From DATEVL01 sp035471625 (GTDB lineage: Bacteria; Chloroflexota; Anaerolineae; Anaerolineales; E44-bin32): 64,000 nt of DNA. Shown piece after piece: positions 49,251-57,597 of the stretch (positions are counted from its first letter, which is position 1; each line of letters opens with the position of its first letter). A program made the translations under genes and the position numbers. The stretch lies in NCBI GenBank assembly GCA_035471625.1, contig DATIPT010000069.1:18470-82469 (forward strand), given 5' to 3'. The notes below the pieces were generated by a model that saw only the letters and a program-made list of their open reading frames with translations, was not told the origin of the DNA and ran no database searches.

Positions 49251-51170
49251 ATGGATCCGCCGCTCATCCTCATCGCTGACGACAACCGAGACATCCGAGA
49301 GTTCCTCGAGCAGGCTGTCCTGATCCCGGCTGGATACCGCGTGCGTGCCGTCGGCGACGGGCTCTCGGCGGTTGCCCTGACCCGCGAGCTGCTGCCGGAT
49401 CTGGTCATCACCGATCTCCAGATGCCCGGGATGCAGGGGCTCGACGTGATTCGGCGGATTCGCCAGGATCGGAACGGGCCTCCGGTCATCCTGATGACGA
49501 GCGAGGGATCGGAGCAAGTGGCCATCGAGGCGTTGCGGGCTGGCGCCGTCGACTACCTGGCCAAGCCCTTTGAAGCCGAGCAGTTGCTGGCGGCGGTCGG
49601 CAGGGCTCTGGCCGAGGGTCGGCGCTGGCGCGCCGTCCGTCAGGAGCAAGCTGATGCCGAAGTTTCAGCCGCCACTCTGGAGCGCAGGCTGCAAGAGCTG
49701 GAGGCGCTGTCGCTGATCGGGCGGACCGTCACGGCCGTGCTGGACCTCGACGAGGTCCTGACGACGGTCGTCGATGCCGCGGTGCGCCTGACCGGGGCCG
49801 AGGAGGGCAGCCTGCTGCTCCTCGACCCGGCGAGCGGCGAACTCTACATGCGAGCCTCCAAGAACTTCGACGAGGAGTTCGCTCGGACCTTCCGGCTGCA
49901 CGTCAAGGACTCGCTGGCGGGGCAGGTTCTCGCGACCGGCGAGCCGGTGATCCTCGACCAAGCATCGCCACAGAAGATCAAGACGGCGTATCTGGTTCAC
50001 TCCCTCCTGTATGTGCCCCTGCAGGTTCGCGGAAGGACGATTGGCGTTCTGGGAGTCGACAACCGCAAGGCGGGCCGGAGCCTGACCGCACAGGACCGGA
50101 CGATAATGCTGGCGATGGCCGACTACGCAGCAATCGCCATTGAGAATGCGCAGCTGTACCAGGCCAGCGAAGCGGAGCGCCGCAAGATCGAGACGGTCCT
50201 GACCCAGACCGAGAGCGGGGTCCTGGTCCTCGATCCTGAGAACCGGATCGTCCTGCTCAATCGGGCCGCCCGCCAGATCTATGGGATCGAGCGGAATGTC
50301 GACGGCCGATCGATCGCCGAGGTGGTCGACGATCCGCGCCTGCTGGCGTTCACGCGGGCCGGAAGTGAGATCACCCGCCGGGAGGAGATCGAGGCGCCCG
50401 ATGGGCGGGTCTTCATCGCCCAACGTTCGCTCATCCCGCCGCTTGGCCAGGCGATCGTGATGCACGACGTCACTCACCTCAAAGAACTCGACCGCATCAA
50501 GTCGGAGTTCGTCACCACGGTTTCCCACGACTTGCGCTCCCCGCTTACGGCGATCCTCGGGTACGTCGAGTTGATCGAACGCGCCGGCGACGTAAACGAC
50601 CAGCAGCGCGAATTCATCCGGAGGGTCCGACTCTCCGTGGAGCAAATGACTCACCTGGTGACAGACCTGCTCGATCTGGGAAGGATCGAGGCGGGGCTGG
50701 ACGCTACCCGCGAGGCGACACCGGTCTCCGTCCTGGCCCGCTACGCGCTGGACGGGCTGCGCAATTCGGCCGAGGTCAAGCGACTGGTGGTCATCGCAGA
50801 TCTCCCCGATGAGCTGCCCCTGGTGCGGGGAGATCCCTACCGCCTGCGGCAGATGATCGGGAATCTCCTCGAGAATGCCATCAAGTACACCCCCGAAGGC
50901 GGAAAAGTGACGATCCGAGGGAGCGCCGAAGGAGAGCAAGTCATCCTGCGGGTCGTCGATACTGGCCCGGGGATCGCTGCCGTCGAGCAGCCCTACATCT
51001 TCGACAAGTTCTTCCGTGGCAGCAATGTGCCCGAGGACAGCGGCGGGACGGGGTTGGGGCTATCGATCGTCAAGTCGATCGTGGATAGTCACCAGGGGCG
51101 AATCTGGGTCGACTCGGAGATCGGCAAGGGGACGACCTTCACCGTGGTCCTGCCGCGCGCCGAAGCCTGA
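49251..51170 (+). CDS. hybrid histidine kinase: receiver-GAF-PAS-HisKA-HATPase
   Basis: This 639-residue soluble protein starts with a canonical receiver (phospho-acceptor Asp55 in LVITDLQMPG, Lys in YLAKPFEAEQ). A GAF domain (about 150-300) and a PAS domain (about 310-410) follow. HisKA with VSHDLRSPLTAILGYVELIE and HATPase with NLLENAIKY, DTGPGI and GTGLGLSIV complete it. An N-terminal receiver on a kinase means its activity is probably set by phosphate from another kinase. The pair with the pseudo-receiver protein suggests a small phosphorelay. Confidence 0.9.
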   Translation: MDPPLILIADDNRDIREFLEQAVLIPAGYRVRAVGDGLSAVALTRELLPDLVITDLQMPGMQGLDVIRRIRQDRNGPPVILMTSEGSEQVAIEALRAGAVDYLAKPFEAEQLLAAVGRALAEGRRWRAVRQEQADAEVSAATLERRLQELEALSLIGRTVTAVLDLDEVLTTVVDAAVRLTGAEEGSLLLLDPASGELYMRASKNFDEEFARTFRLHVKDSLAGQVLATGEPVILDQASPQKIKTAYLVHSLLYVPLQVRGRTIGVLGVDNRKAGRSLTAQDRTIMLAMADYAAIAIENAQLYQASEAERRKIETVLTQTESGVLVLDPENRIVLLNRAARQIYGIERNVDGRSIAEVVDDPRLLAFTRAGSEITRREEIEAPDGRVFIAQRSLIPPLGQAIVMHDVTHLKELDRIKSEFVTTVSHDLRSPLTAILGYVELIERAGDVNDQQREFIRRVRLSVEQMTHLVTDLLDLGRIEAGLDATREATPVSVLARYALDGLRNSAEVKRLVVIADLPDELPLVRGDPYRLRQMIGNLLENAIKYTPEGGKVTIRGSAEGEQVILRVVDTGPGIAAVEQPYIFDKFFRGSNVPEDSGGTGLGLSIVKSIVDSHQGRIWVDSEIGKGTTFTVVLPRAEA

Positions 51171-51477
51171 CCCCGGCACGGCGCACCGGCCGCGCGCCGG
51201 GTCGATCCGCGATCTTGGGCGGTGCACGGTTCACTGCGGATCGCGGTCTTCCCGCGTTGGAGGCCATTGGCAGGCGGTAGACGCGAGCCTCCGCCGGGGC
51301 GGTGAGGGGGGTAACCCGGCGGAGGCCTTCGCCAAAGGAGGAGACAGCGATTGGCAATGGGGTGCCCGATCTTGTCTCCGCTCGCTATAATACGTCTCGG
51401 CAAGGGAGCGCTTCCACGAAGAAGGTCACGCACCCCGAGTGACGTTGCTCCGAGGCCCTTCGCCAGAGCCTTCACGG
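51171..51477 (+). other. 307-base gene-free stretch with several strong hairpins, then a promoter
   Basis: Perfect stems are CCGGC/GCCGG (51186-51200), CCGCGATC/GATCGCGG (51207-51214 with 51239-51246), GCCTCCGCCGGG/CCCGGCGGAGGC (51287-51298 with 51315-51326) and GGAGACA/TGTCTCC (51340-51346 with 51373-51379). A GGAGGC at 51260-51265 could pair instead with the 5' arm of the third stem. TATAAT at 51386-51391 then starts the exonuclease transcript. The hairpins could be terminators of the kinase gene, a non-coding RNA or a leader. Confidence 0.5.
51386..51391 (+). promoter_or_regulatory. -10 box of the exonuclease gene
   Basis: TATAAT with predicted start near 51398, 80 bases before the ATG at 51478. 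No good -35. Confidence 0.5.
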
Positions 51478-52728
51478 ATGCGAGATTCGGCAGACCTCCG
51501 ACGGCGTTTGGATCGCCTCGGCCGCAAGCGGCCGGCGCGGGCTGAGCCGCGTCGCCCAGATCGGGTTGCGGCGCGGGACCTGCCGCCGGGCGAAGAGATA
51601 GCAACCTCGCGCGGAACCGCCTACCGGATTGAGAGTCGCTTCTCTCTCGATCATGAGCACGGTCGGTGGCCGCTCCACGCCGCGTTGAGCTACGATCCGG
51701 CCCTGGCGGCGCGCCTTGCACGACCGCAGGAGACCAATGGACTTGCGCCGGAACGCCTTGGATTCCTCGATACCGAGACGACCGGCCTGGCCGGTGGAGC
51801 GGGAACCATCGTGTTCCTGGTCGGGATCGGCCGGTTTGTCGGGAACGAGTTCCAACTGCGCCAGTACTTCTTGAGGGACCCTTCGGAAGAGGCGGCGATG
51901 CTGCTGGCGCTGCAGGAGGACCTCGAACCCGTCGAAGGCTTTGTGACCTTCAATGGCCAGCGCTTCGACCTGCCCCTGCTCGAGATGCGCTACACGACCG
52001 GCTTGCGGCGCCGCTGGCGCCTGAGCGACCTCCCCCAGTTGGATCTGCTCTTTCCGGCGCGGCGACTCTGGCGGAGCAGCCTGCCGGATTGCACCCTAGC
52101 CACCTTGGAGACAGAACTCCTCGGGGTACAGCGTACCGACGAGGACATTCCGGGGTGGGAGATCCCCGGTCTGTACGTCGACTACTTGCGATCCGGACAG
52201 ACCGACGCCATCCACCGCATCGTGTACCACAATGTGCAGGACATCCTATCGCTCGTCGGCCTGGCGGCGCACGTGCTCGACCGGCACGCCGGCGACATCG
52301 GTGGGCTAACGGAGGCCGAGGCCCTGGCGCTCGCCCGCTGGCATTCCCGCCTGGGCAACCGGGGCGAGGCTGAGTCGTACTACCTTGCCGCGCTCGAGGC
52401 CGGCGACCCGGGAACCCGCCGGGAAGCCCTGCGGGGGTACACGGCGCTGCTCAAGAAGATGGGTCGGCGGGAGGAGGCGGTTTCCGGCTGGGACGCCTGG
52501 GGGGCCCTGGCGCCGGAAGACCCGACGCCGGCCATCGAACTGGCCAAGTACTTCGAGTGGGAAGCGCACGATCCGGCCTCAGCGATTCGCTGGACCGAGC
52601 AGGCCCGCGCCAGCCTGGATGCGTGGCCGGTCGACTGGCGTCGCAAGGCAATGGAGGCTGAGATCGAACACCGCCTGGAGCGGCTTCGCAAGAAGGCCTC
52701 GTCCTCCGCGGCCATCCCTCGCCGGTGA
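51478..52728 (+). CDS. YprB-type RNase-H-like (DEDD) exonuclease domain protein
   Basis: This 416-residue protein has the first exonuclease motif in FLDTETTGLAGGAGTIVFLV, FNGQRFDLPLLEMR as second and a C-terminal YHNVQDILSLVGL with the last Asp, as in PF13482 (RNase H-like, YprB). The C-terminal 120 residues are helical repeats similar to TPR (LARWHSRLGNRGEAESYYLA). It probably acts on nucleic acid 3' ends; the substrate is not known. A GTG at 51439 is also in frame, but the ATG at 51478 is preferred. It ends seven bases from the convergent permease gene. Confidence 0.82.
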   Translation: MRDSADLRRRLDRLGRKRPARAEPRRPDRVAARDLPPGEEIATSRGTAYRIESRFSLDHEHGRWPLHAALSYDPALAARLARPQETNGLAPERLGFLDTETTGLAGGAGTIVFLVGIGRFVGNEFQLRQYFLRDPSEEAAMLLALQEDLEPVEGFVTFNGQRFDLPLLEMRYTTGLRRRWRLSDLPQLDLLFPARRLWRSSLPDCTLATLETELLGVQRTDEDIPGWEIPGLYVDYLRSGQTDAIHRIVYHNVQDILSLVGLAAHVLDRHAGDIGGLTEAEALALARWHSRLGNRGEAESYYLAALEAGDPGTRREALRGYTALLKKMGRREEAVSGWDAWGALAPEDPTPAIELAKYFEWEAHDPASAIRWTEQARASLDAWPVDWRRKAMEAEIEHRLERLRKKASSSAAIPRR

Positions 52729-52734
52729 ACCCGG

Positions 52735-53526
52735 CTACCGGGCCAGCAACCCCCACCGTTCCCGGGCTCGGCGCTCGAGGGCCCCAAACACCAGTTGGTC
52801 GCTGGCCAATCCAAGGGTGATGATGATGAGCATCACCGCCACCACCTGACCCATATCATTCAACTCGCGGCCCATCATCAAGAGATTGCCAAGCCCCGGA
52901 AGCGCGTACAGAAGCTCCCCGGCCATCAGCGAGCGCCATGCGAACGCCCAGCCGAGCTTCATCCCGGTCAGGATTGACGGCAAGGCGGCCGGCAGGATGA
53001 CATATGGGTACAGCTGCCAGCCGCGCGCACCGAGGTTGCGCGCGGCCCGGATGAACACCGGAGGAGAGTTGCGGACTCCATCCTCGGTCGCCTGGCTGAT
53101 GGCCAGCACCGACCCCATCACCACAACGAACAAGATCGCTTGCGGGTTCAAGCCGAACCACAGGAGGGCGAGGGGGAGCCAACAGATGCTCGGAAGAGCC
53201 TGCAGTCCCATCACGACCAGCCCCAGGGTTTCCTTGAGCCACCGAACCTGGGCGAGTAGCAACCCAAGTGTCAGTCCGATCACGGTGGCGATCAGGTACC
53301 CCTGCAGCAGGCGGCCAAGAGAGCCGAGGATCCCCTTGGCGAACATCCCCATGGAGAAGCCGCTCAGGAGGGAACTGGCAACGGCCGAGGGCGACGGGAA
53401 GATGTAAGCGGGCCACAGGCCCATCCATGCCAGGACCTGCCAGGCGACCAGGATCCCAAGGAGAAAGAGGCCCCGGCGGATCCACAGGTTGGCCCGGGGC
53501 GAGAGGCGCCGTGCGACATCAGTCAT
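52735..53526 (-). CDS. SsuC/TauC-type ABC transporter permease
   Basis: This 263-residue protein has about six helices and the binding-protein-dependent transport signature EDGVRNSPPVFIRAARNLGA followed by PAALPSILTGMKLGWAFAW. This group moves aliphatic sulfonates, taurine, nitrate or similar small anions and some vitamin precursors. The ATG overlaps the end of the ATPase gene by eight bases. It is the last gene of the minus-strand cluster that begins with the chelatase genes. Confidence 0.88.
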   Translation of the reverse strand: MTDVARRLSPRANLWIRRGLFLLGILVAWQVLAWMGLWPAYIFPSPSAVASSLLSGFSMGMFAKGILGSLGRLLQGYLIATVIGLTLGLLLAQVRWLKETLGLVVMGLQALPSICWLPLALLWFGLNPQAILFVVVMGSVLAISQATEDGVRNSPPVFIRAARNLGARGWQLYPYVILPAALPSILTGMKLGWAFAWRSLMAGELLYALPGLGNLLMMGRELNDMGQVVAVMLIIITLGLASDQLVFGALERRARERWGLLAR

Positions 53527-54283
53527 GGCGAATGGCCTCCGTCAGTTGCAGGTCGGAGGCGATCCGACCGGCCAGTTCAGCGGTGGCGAGATCGTCGATG
53601 TGGCGGGGGCGAGGCAGGTGGATCGGATGGTCGGCCAGGATCCGTCCGGGGCGCGGGCTGAAGACGACGACCCGGTCGCCCAAGACGACCGCCTCACGGA
53701 CATTGTGGGTCACGAACACGACGGTCTTGCCCATCCGCATCCACAGTTCCTGAAGCTCATCATGCAGGAGCTGCCGGGTGATCGCATCCAATGCGCCGAA
53801 GGGTTCATCCAGAAGGAGGACGGCCGGATCGACGGCCAGGGCGCGCGCAAGGGCGACCCGCTGCTTCATCCCTCCCGAGAGCTCATGGACCCAGGCATCG
53901 TCAAAGGCCTCCAGATGGACCATTTTCAACAGTCGATCCGAAGTCTTGTGACGCTCCGCTGCCGGAACCCGCTTCATTCTCAGACCGAACTCAACGTTGT
54001 CGCGGACCGTCAGCCAGGGGAACAGGGCGGCCTCCTGGAACAGCAGCACCCGGCTAGGGTCTGGGCCGGTGACAGTCTCGCCGTTGACATGAACCTGGCC
54101 GGAAGACGGCGTCTCGAGCCCGGCCAGGATGTACAGGAGTGTCGTCTTTCCGCACCCTGAAGGCCCGATGGCGCAGACGAATTCGCCGGCGGCGACGGTG
54201 AGGTTGATCTCCGAGAGCGCCAGCAGGTCTCCCGAGCGCGTCGGATAGAACTTGCTCACGGTGACGACTTCGAGGGCTTGCAT
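53519..54283 (-). CDS. SsuB/TauB-type ABC transporter ATPase
   Basis: This 254-residue ATPase has Walker A GPSGCGKTT, Q-loop LFQEAALFPWLTV, signature LSGGMKQRVALARAL and Walker B LLLDEPFGALD, the standard set for nitrate/sulfonate/taurine importers. It is 18 bases after the binding-protein gene and overlaps the permease gene. The specific substrate cannot be read from the sequence. Confidence 0.92.
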   Translation of the reverse strand: MQALEVVTVSKFYPTRSGDLLALSEINLTVAAGEFVCAIGPSGCGKTTLLYILAGLETPSSGQVHVNGETVTGPDPSRVLLFQEAALFPWLTVRDNVEFGLRMKRVPAAERHKTSDRLLKMVHLEAFDDAWVHELSGGMKQRVALARALAVDPAVLLLDEPFGALDAITRQLLHDELQELWMRMGKTVVFVTHNVREAVVLGDRVVVFSPRPGRILADHPIHLPRPRHIDDLATAELAGRIASDLQLTEAIRHD

Positions 54284-54301
54284 CGGAATGCACCCCCTGC
54301 G

Positions 54302-55342
54302 CTAGCGGACCTGAGGGTACCCCTCTTCCTCCAGCAGCTCGTTCAGGATGGTGAGATCGTAGATCCCGTCCAAGTCTGGTTGCTCTCGCAAGAAGCCGGC
54401 GGCGAAGGCGGCTTCGGCCGAAGCGACCAGGGATGTGGAAATCGGATCCCAGGTCGGCCGCAGGCGCGACCATGCCATCGAGAGAACGGCCGGGTCGAGT
54501 TCCTTGCCGGTCATCCGTCCGATCTCTTGATTGAGGAGGGTCTGGGCCTCGTCCGGGTGGGCCAAGGACCATTCGGTGACGACGAGGTGCGCCGACAGCC
54601 AGTTCCGGACAATCTCGGGGTGGTCGCGGAGCAGGCTGGGGCGGACGATCACATGGGCGGTCACGAAGTCGCCGTTGGGCCACAAGTCGCGCTCGTCGAG
54701 GAAGAGTTCCCCGCCGCCCTCGACGATCAAGCGGGCAGCCCACGGCTCCGGGACCCAGGCGCCATCGATCTGGCCGAGACGGAAGAGGTTCAGGATCTGT
54801 GAGTTCTCGGTCGGAAAGATCTCGACATCCCCACCGCGCTCGACCGTATCGAAACCGTGGGCGATCAAATAGCTGCGTAGAGCCACGTCCTGGGTATTCC
54901 CCAGCTGGGGGGTGGCCAGGCGACGCCCGCTCAGGTCTGGGGGAGTCGTGATGCCGGCCTCCGGCCGAACGACCAACGCTGCGCCGCCGCTCGTGGCGCC
55001 GGCCACGATTCGAAGCGCCTCGCCCTGGGATTGCACATATCCGTTGATGGCGGGGTTCGGGCCAATGTAGGACATGTCGATCTCACCGGCGAACATGGCC
55101 TCGATGACCGACGGGCCGGCGTTGAACTGGATCGGCTCGATCTGCACCTGCGGTCCAAGGGCCGTCTGGAAGTCCCCGCGCGCCAGTCCGATCAGGGCCT
55201 GGCTGTGGGTGATGTTCGGGAAGTAGCCGACTCGCAGAACCATGGCGCCATTCGGATCGGAACGTCCGCTGGTGGAGCAGGCGGCCAACAGGAGGCCAAG
55301 TGCGAGGGAGTAGAGGCGAGGAAGGAGGGGCCGGCGGGGCAT
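54302..55342 (-). CDS. SsuA/TauA-type substrate-binding lipoprotein
   Basis: This 346-residue protein has a signal with lipobox LAAC and then VLRVGYFPNITHSQALIGLA, typical of the NMT1/SsuA fold. IDMSYIGPNPAINGYVQSQG and DGAWVPEPWAARLI line the pocket. It binds the solute outside the membrane for the ATPase and permease encoded downstream. The ribosome binding site GGAGGT lies in a CCTCC/GGAGG hairpin (55350-55364), so translation may be controlled. It begins 58 bases after the chelatase VWA gene. Confidence 0.88.
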   Translation of the reverse strand: MPRRPLLPRLYSLALGLLLAACSTSGRSDPNGAMVLRVGYFPNITHSQALIGLARGDFQTALGPQVQIEPIQFNAGPSVIEAMFAGEIDMSYIGPNPAINGYVQSQGEALRIVAGATSGGAALVVRPEAGITTPPDLSGRRLATPQLGNTQDVALRSYLIAHGFDTVERGGDVEIFPTENSQILNLFRLGQIDGAWVPEPWAARLIVEGGGELFLDERDLWPNGDFVTAHVIVRPSLLRDHPEIVRNWLSAHLVVTEWSLAHPDEAQTLLNQEIGRMTGKELDPAVLSMAWSRLRPTWDPISTSLVASAEAAFAAGFLREQPDLDGIYDLTILNELLEEEGYPQVR

Positions 55343-55349
55343 TGGAGTA

Positions 55350-55364
55350 CCTCCAGAAAGGAGG
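55350..55364 (-). promoter_or_regulatory. hairpin that hides the ribosome binding site of the binding protein
   Basis: On the minus strand CCTCC, TTTCT and GGAGG form a five-pair hairpin whose 3' arm is the Shine-Dalgarno site. A second CCTCC copy lies slightly upstream in the leader (near 55374-55378), so alternative pairings are possible. Confidence 0.45.
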
Positions 55365-55400
55365 CCGCGGTGGGAGGCCGCCGCGTCCAGATTCAGTTCA

Positions 55401-56372
55401 TCACGTCTCCAAGGGTGCGGTCGTGGGGTGGTCCAACTCCTTGCGGACAGCGCGGTACAGGTTCTCCGCCTTGAGTTCAGCCAGAGTGTAGCATGGGCCG
55501 CCCAGCTTCTCCGCCAGAGCCGTCGCCAGTCCCTGATCGAAAGCGGCGTGTTCCATGTTGATGACGACCGATCGGACGTCGGACTGCCTGATCAGGTCGG
55601 CGATCCGGTGGGCTTCCTCCTGCGGCGGTAGCTCGCTCATCGAAACGTTCCCGGCGCCGTCGGTCAGCAGGATCAGCAAGGGGAGGACGTCGGGGTGAGC
55701 GATTCGCTCCTGCTGGAAGAGTTCGTAGGCGAGGCGCAAGCCTGCCGAGAGAGGCGTCTTGCCGCCGACCGGGATGTCGGCCAGGGCCTTCTGGGCGAGT
55801 TGAACGGAATTGGTCGGCGGCAGCACCGTCAGGGCCCGATCCTTCTGGAAGACGATCAGGCCGACCCGATCTCGGCGTTGGTAGGCATCGGTCAGGAGCG
55901 AAACGATCGCGCCCTTGGTCGCCGACATGCGCTCGGCCACGGCCATCGACCATGAGGCGTCGACGACGAAGAGGATCAGGTTGGCCGCACGGCGGACGCG
56001 GATCTTGCGCTGGAGATCGCTTGGCTCGATCGCCAGGGCCACCTCGTTGCGTTTGGCCAGGCGCCGACGCTGGTAAGGGGCGGCGGCGCGAAACGTGGCA
56101 TCGAAGGCGATGTCGCTGGTCCGGCCCTGGGCCGGGCGGGCGGCGATGTATCGGCCGCGCTTGCGATCGGTACGGGTCTGGGTTCGGCGACCGCCCTGGC
56201 GGCGAGTCAGCCGGTCGATGGGGGATTCGAGGCGCCGGGGGGCGAAGGACTCGCCGACGCGCACCTTGTCGCCGCCCTCCCACCACCGGGCCTGAACCGA
56301 GGTCGACGTCGGCTGTCGACCGGGCTCCGGTGTGCCGGCCGGCGGACGTTCTTCCTCGCCTTCACGGATCAC
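55401..56372 (-). CDS. metal-chelatase D subunit, VWA part (ChlD/BchD-type)
   Basis: This 323-residue ORF holds the C-terminal part of a ChlD-type protein. A basic segment GGRRTQTRTDRKRGRYIAAR, as seen before the integrin-like domain of ChlD, is followed by a VWA domain. That domain has the MIDAS motif DASWS (Asp138, Ser140, Ser142), GGKTPLSAGL and LTDGAGN. The AAA+ half of a normal ChlD is missing here and is supplied by the gene in front. The GTG at 56372 overlaps the AAA+ stop (GTGA) and has no ribosome binding site. This protein is thus made either by coupled re-initiation or as the tail of a -1 frameshift product. Confidence 0.85.
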   Translation of the reverse strand: MIREGEEERPPAGTPEPGRQPTSTSVQARWWEGGDKVRVGESFAPRRLESPIDRLTRRQGGRRTQTRTDRKRGRYIAARPAQGRTSDIAFDATFRAAAPYQRRRLAKRNEVALAIEPSDLQRKIRVRRAANLILFVVDASWSMAVAERMSATKGAIVSLLTDAYQRRDRVGLIVFQKDRALTVLPPTNSVQLAQKALADIPVGGKTPLSAGLRLAYELFQQERIAHPDVLPLLILLTDGAGNVSMSELPPQEEAHRIADLIRQSDVRSVVINMEHAAFDQGLATALAEKLGGPCYTLAELKAENLYRAVRKELDHPTTAPLET

Positions 56373-57481
56373 GCCGTGTGGCGGGCTTTTTTTTTATCCT
56401 CGGCGGTGGCTTCGCCGGATCCATCGTCTCCGGCGGAGGGCGTCGGTTCGGGCTGTGCCTGAATCTGTTGGATGCGCGATTGCAGGTCGTCGAGCGCGAC
56501 GTCGGATTGCTGGAAGGGCCCGCGGCGCAGCCGATGAGGCAGCGCCAGCTCCGCCGCCAGGGCGATATCCCGATCGGTGAGGCGCGTGCGCCCTTCGTAT
56601 GCGGCGTGGGCCCGGGCGGCTTTCAAGATGACCAGATCGGCCCGGTGGCCGTCGACACGCAGGGAGGCGGTCAGGGTGGCAATGGCGAAAAGGTCGCGGG
56701 GCGAGTACTCGACGTGGTCGACCAAGCGCCGGGCGGCGTCGATCTCGCGGGAGAGTGTCTGCTCACGGTCGAGCCACTGGCGGCGGAAGCCGTCGGGGTC
56801 CGCCTCGAAGGCCAGGATTCGCTCCATGATGGCGATCCGGTCGTTGGGGTCCTGCAGCCCGCGGATTTCCACCGAGAGGGCGAACCGGTCCAGCAGCTGG
56901 GGCCGCAGGTCGCCTTCTTCGGGGTTCATCGTCCCGACGAGGATGTAGCGGGCCGGGTGGCTGAATGAGATCCCTTCCCGCTCGACGATGTTCATTCCCA
57001 AGGCGGCCGAGTCGAGCAGGACGTCGACGACGTGGTCGTCGAGCAGATTGACTTCGTCGATGTACAGCAGACCTCGGTTGGCGGCGGCGAGAACGCCGGC
57101 TTCGAAGTGCCGCTCGCCTTCCTTAATCGCCCGCTCGATGTCCAGGGTCCCGACCACCCGGTCTTCGGTCGCCGAGACGGGTAGGTCGACGAAAGACGTG
57201 CGTCGCAGGGCGGTCGGTAGTGCCTTCCCGGCTGCGGATCGCTCCCGGCATTCGGTGCACCAGGTTGTGGGTTGATCCGGATCGCAGCCGAAACGGCAGT
57301 CGGCAACTACCCGCACTTCGGGAAGGAGTTCCGCCAGGGCGCGAGCGGCGGTGGATTTGGCCGTTCCGCGCTCGCCGCGAATCAAGACGCCACCGATCCG
57401 AGGGTTCACGGCGTTGAGGATCAGGGCGCGGCGCATCCGCTCCTGGCCGACAATAGCGGTGAAGGGAAAGACCACGGTCAT
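56369..57481 (-). CDS. metal-chelatase I subunit / AAA+ part (ChlI/BchI-type)
   Basis: This 370-residue AAA+ ATPase has Walker A GERGTAKST, a Cys-containing insertion (DCRFGCDP, WCTECRER), LVDLPVSATEDRVVGTLD-like sensor region and Walker B LLYIDEVNLLDD. It powers insertion of Mg or Co into a tetrapyrrole together with D and H/N subunits; no large subunit is in the window. The C-terminus is KKKARHTA, where the three Lys codons form a run of nine A (56387-56395). The -1 frame from there is open into the VWA gene. TATAAT (57501-57506) fixes the ATG at 57481. Confidence 0.9.
   Translation of the reverse strand: MTVVFPFTAIVGQERMRRALILNAVNPRIGGVLIRGERGTAKSTAARALAELLPEVRVVADCRFGCDPDQPTTWCTECRERSAAGKALPTALRRTSFVDLPVSATEDRVVGTLDIERAIKEGERHFEAGVLAAANRGLLYIDEVNLLDDHVVDVLLDSAALGMNIVEREGISFSHPARYILVGTMNPEEGDLRPQLLDRFALSVEIRGLQDPNDRIAIMERILAFEADPDGFRRQWLDREQTLSREIDAARRLVDHVEYSPRDLFAIATLTASLRVDGHRADLVILKAARAHAAYEGRTRLTDRDIALAAELALPHRLRRGPFQQSDVALDDLQSRIQQIQAQPEPTPSAGDDGSGEATAEDKKKARHTA
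56387..56395 (-). promoter_or_regulatory. A9 slippery run, candidate -1 frameshift or transcript-slippage site
   Basis: The minus-strand mRNA reads GAT AAA AAA AAA GCC. Eight bases after the run, CACGG and CCGTG can pair around CGTGAT, a small hairpin at the spacing usual for -1 signals. After a -1 shift the frame reads Lys-Ser-Pro-Pro-His-Gly and continues into the VWA ORF without a stop. An A9 run is striking in DNA this rich in GC. Confidence 0.55.
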
Positions 57482-57500
57482 CGGCTTCTTCTCGCGCCGG

Positions 57501-57506
57501 ATTATA
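57501..57506 (-). promoter_or_regulatory. -10 box of the chelatase genes
   Basis: The minus strand reads TATAAT; predicted start is about 13 bases before the ATG at 57481. It is back to back with the rpsA promoter. Confidence 0.55.
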
Positions 57507-57536
57507 CCGCCGGGCGGCGCGCCGAAGGCCCCAAGG

Positions 57537-57565
57537 TTTACAAGTCTCCGGTTCACTCGTATAAT
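57537..57565 (+). promoter_or_regulatory. promoter of rpsA
   Basis: TTTACA (57537-57542) and TATAAT (57560-57565) are 17 bases apart, a strong match. AAGGAAA precedes the ATG at 57598. Confidence 0.7.
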
Positions 57566-57597
57566 GCCCGAACCCTATCGATAAGGAAATCCCGTTC

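Noticed and set aside
12491..51200. The same 16 bases (ACCGGCCGCGCGCCGG) at 12491-12506 and 51185-51200
   Set aside because: In DNA with this base composition a repeat of this length between two places is expected by chance, and the flanks differ.
56387..56395. Sequencing error as the cause of the split chelatase gene
   Set aside because: Not fully excluded, but both ORFs are complete, overlap as GTGA and the zero frame stops naturally. The two-product reading is therefore kept as the leading idea with resequencing as a test.
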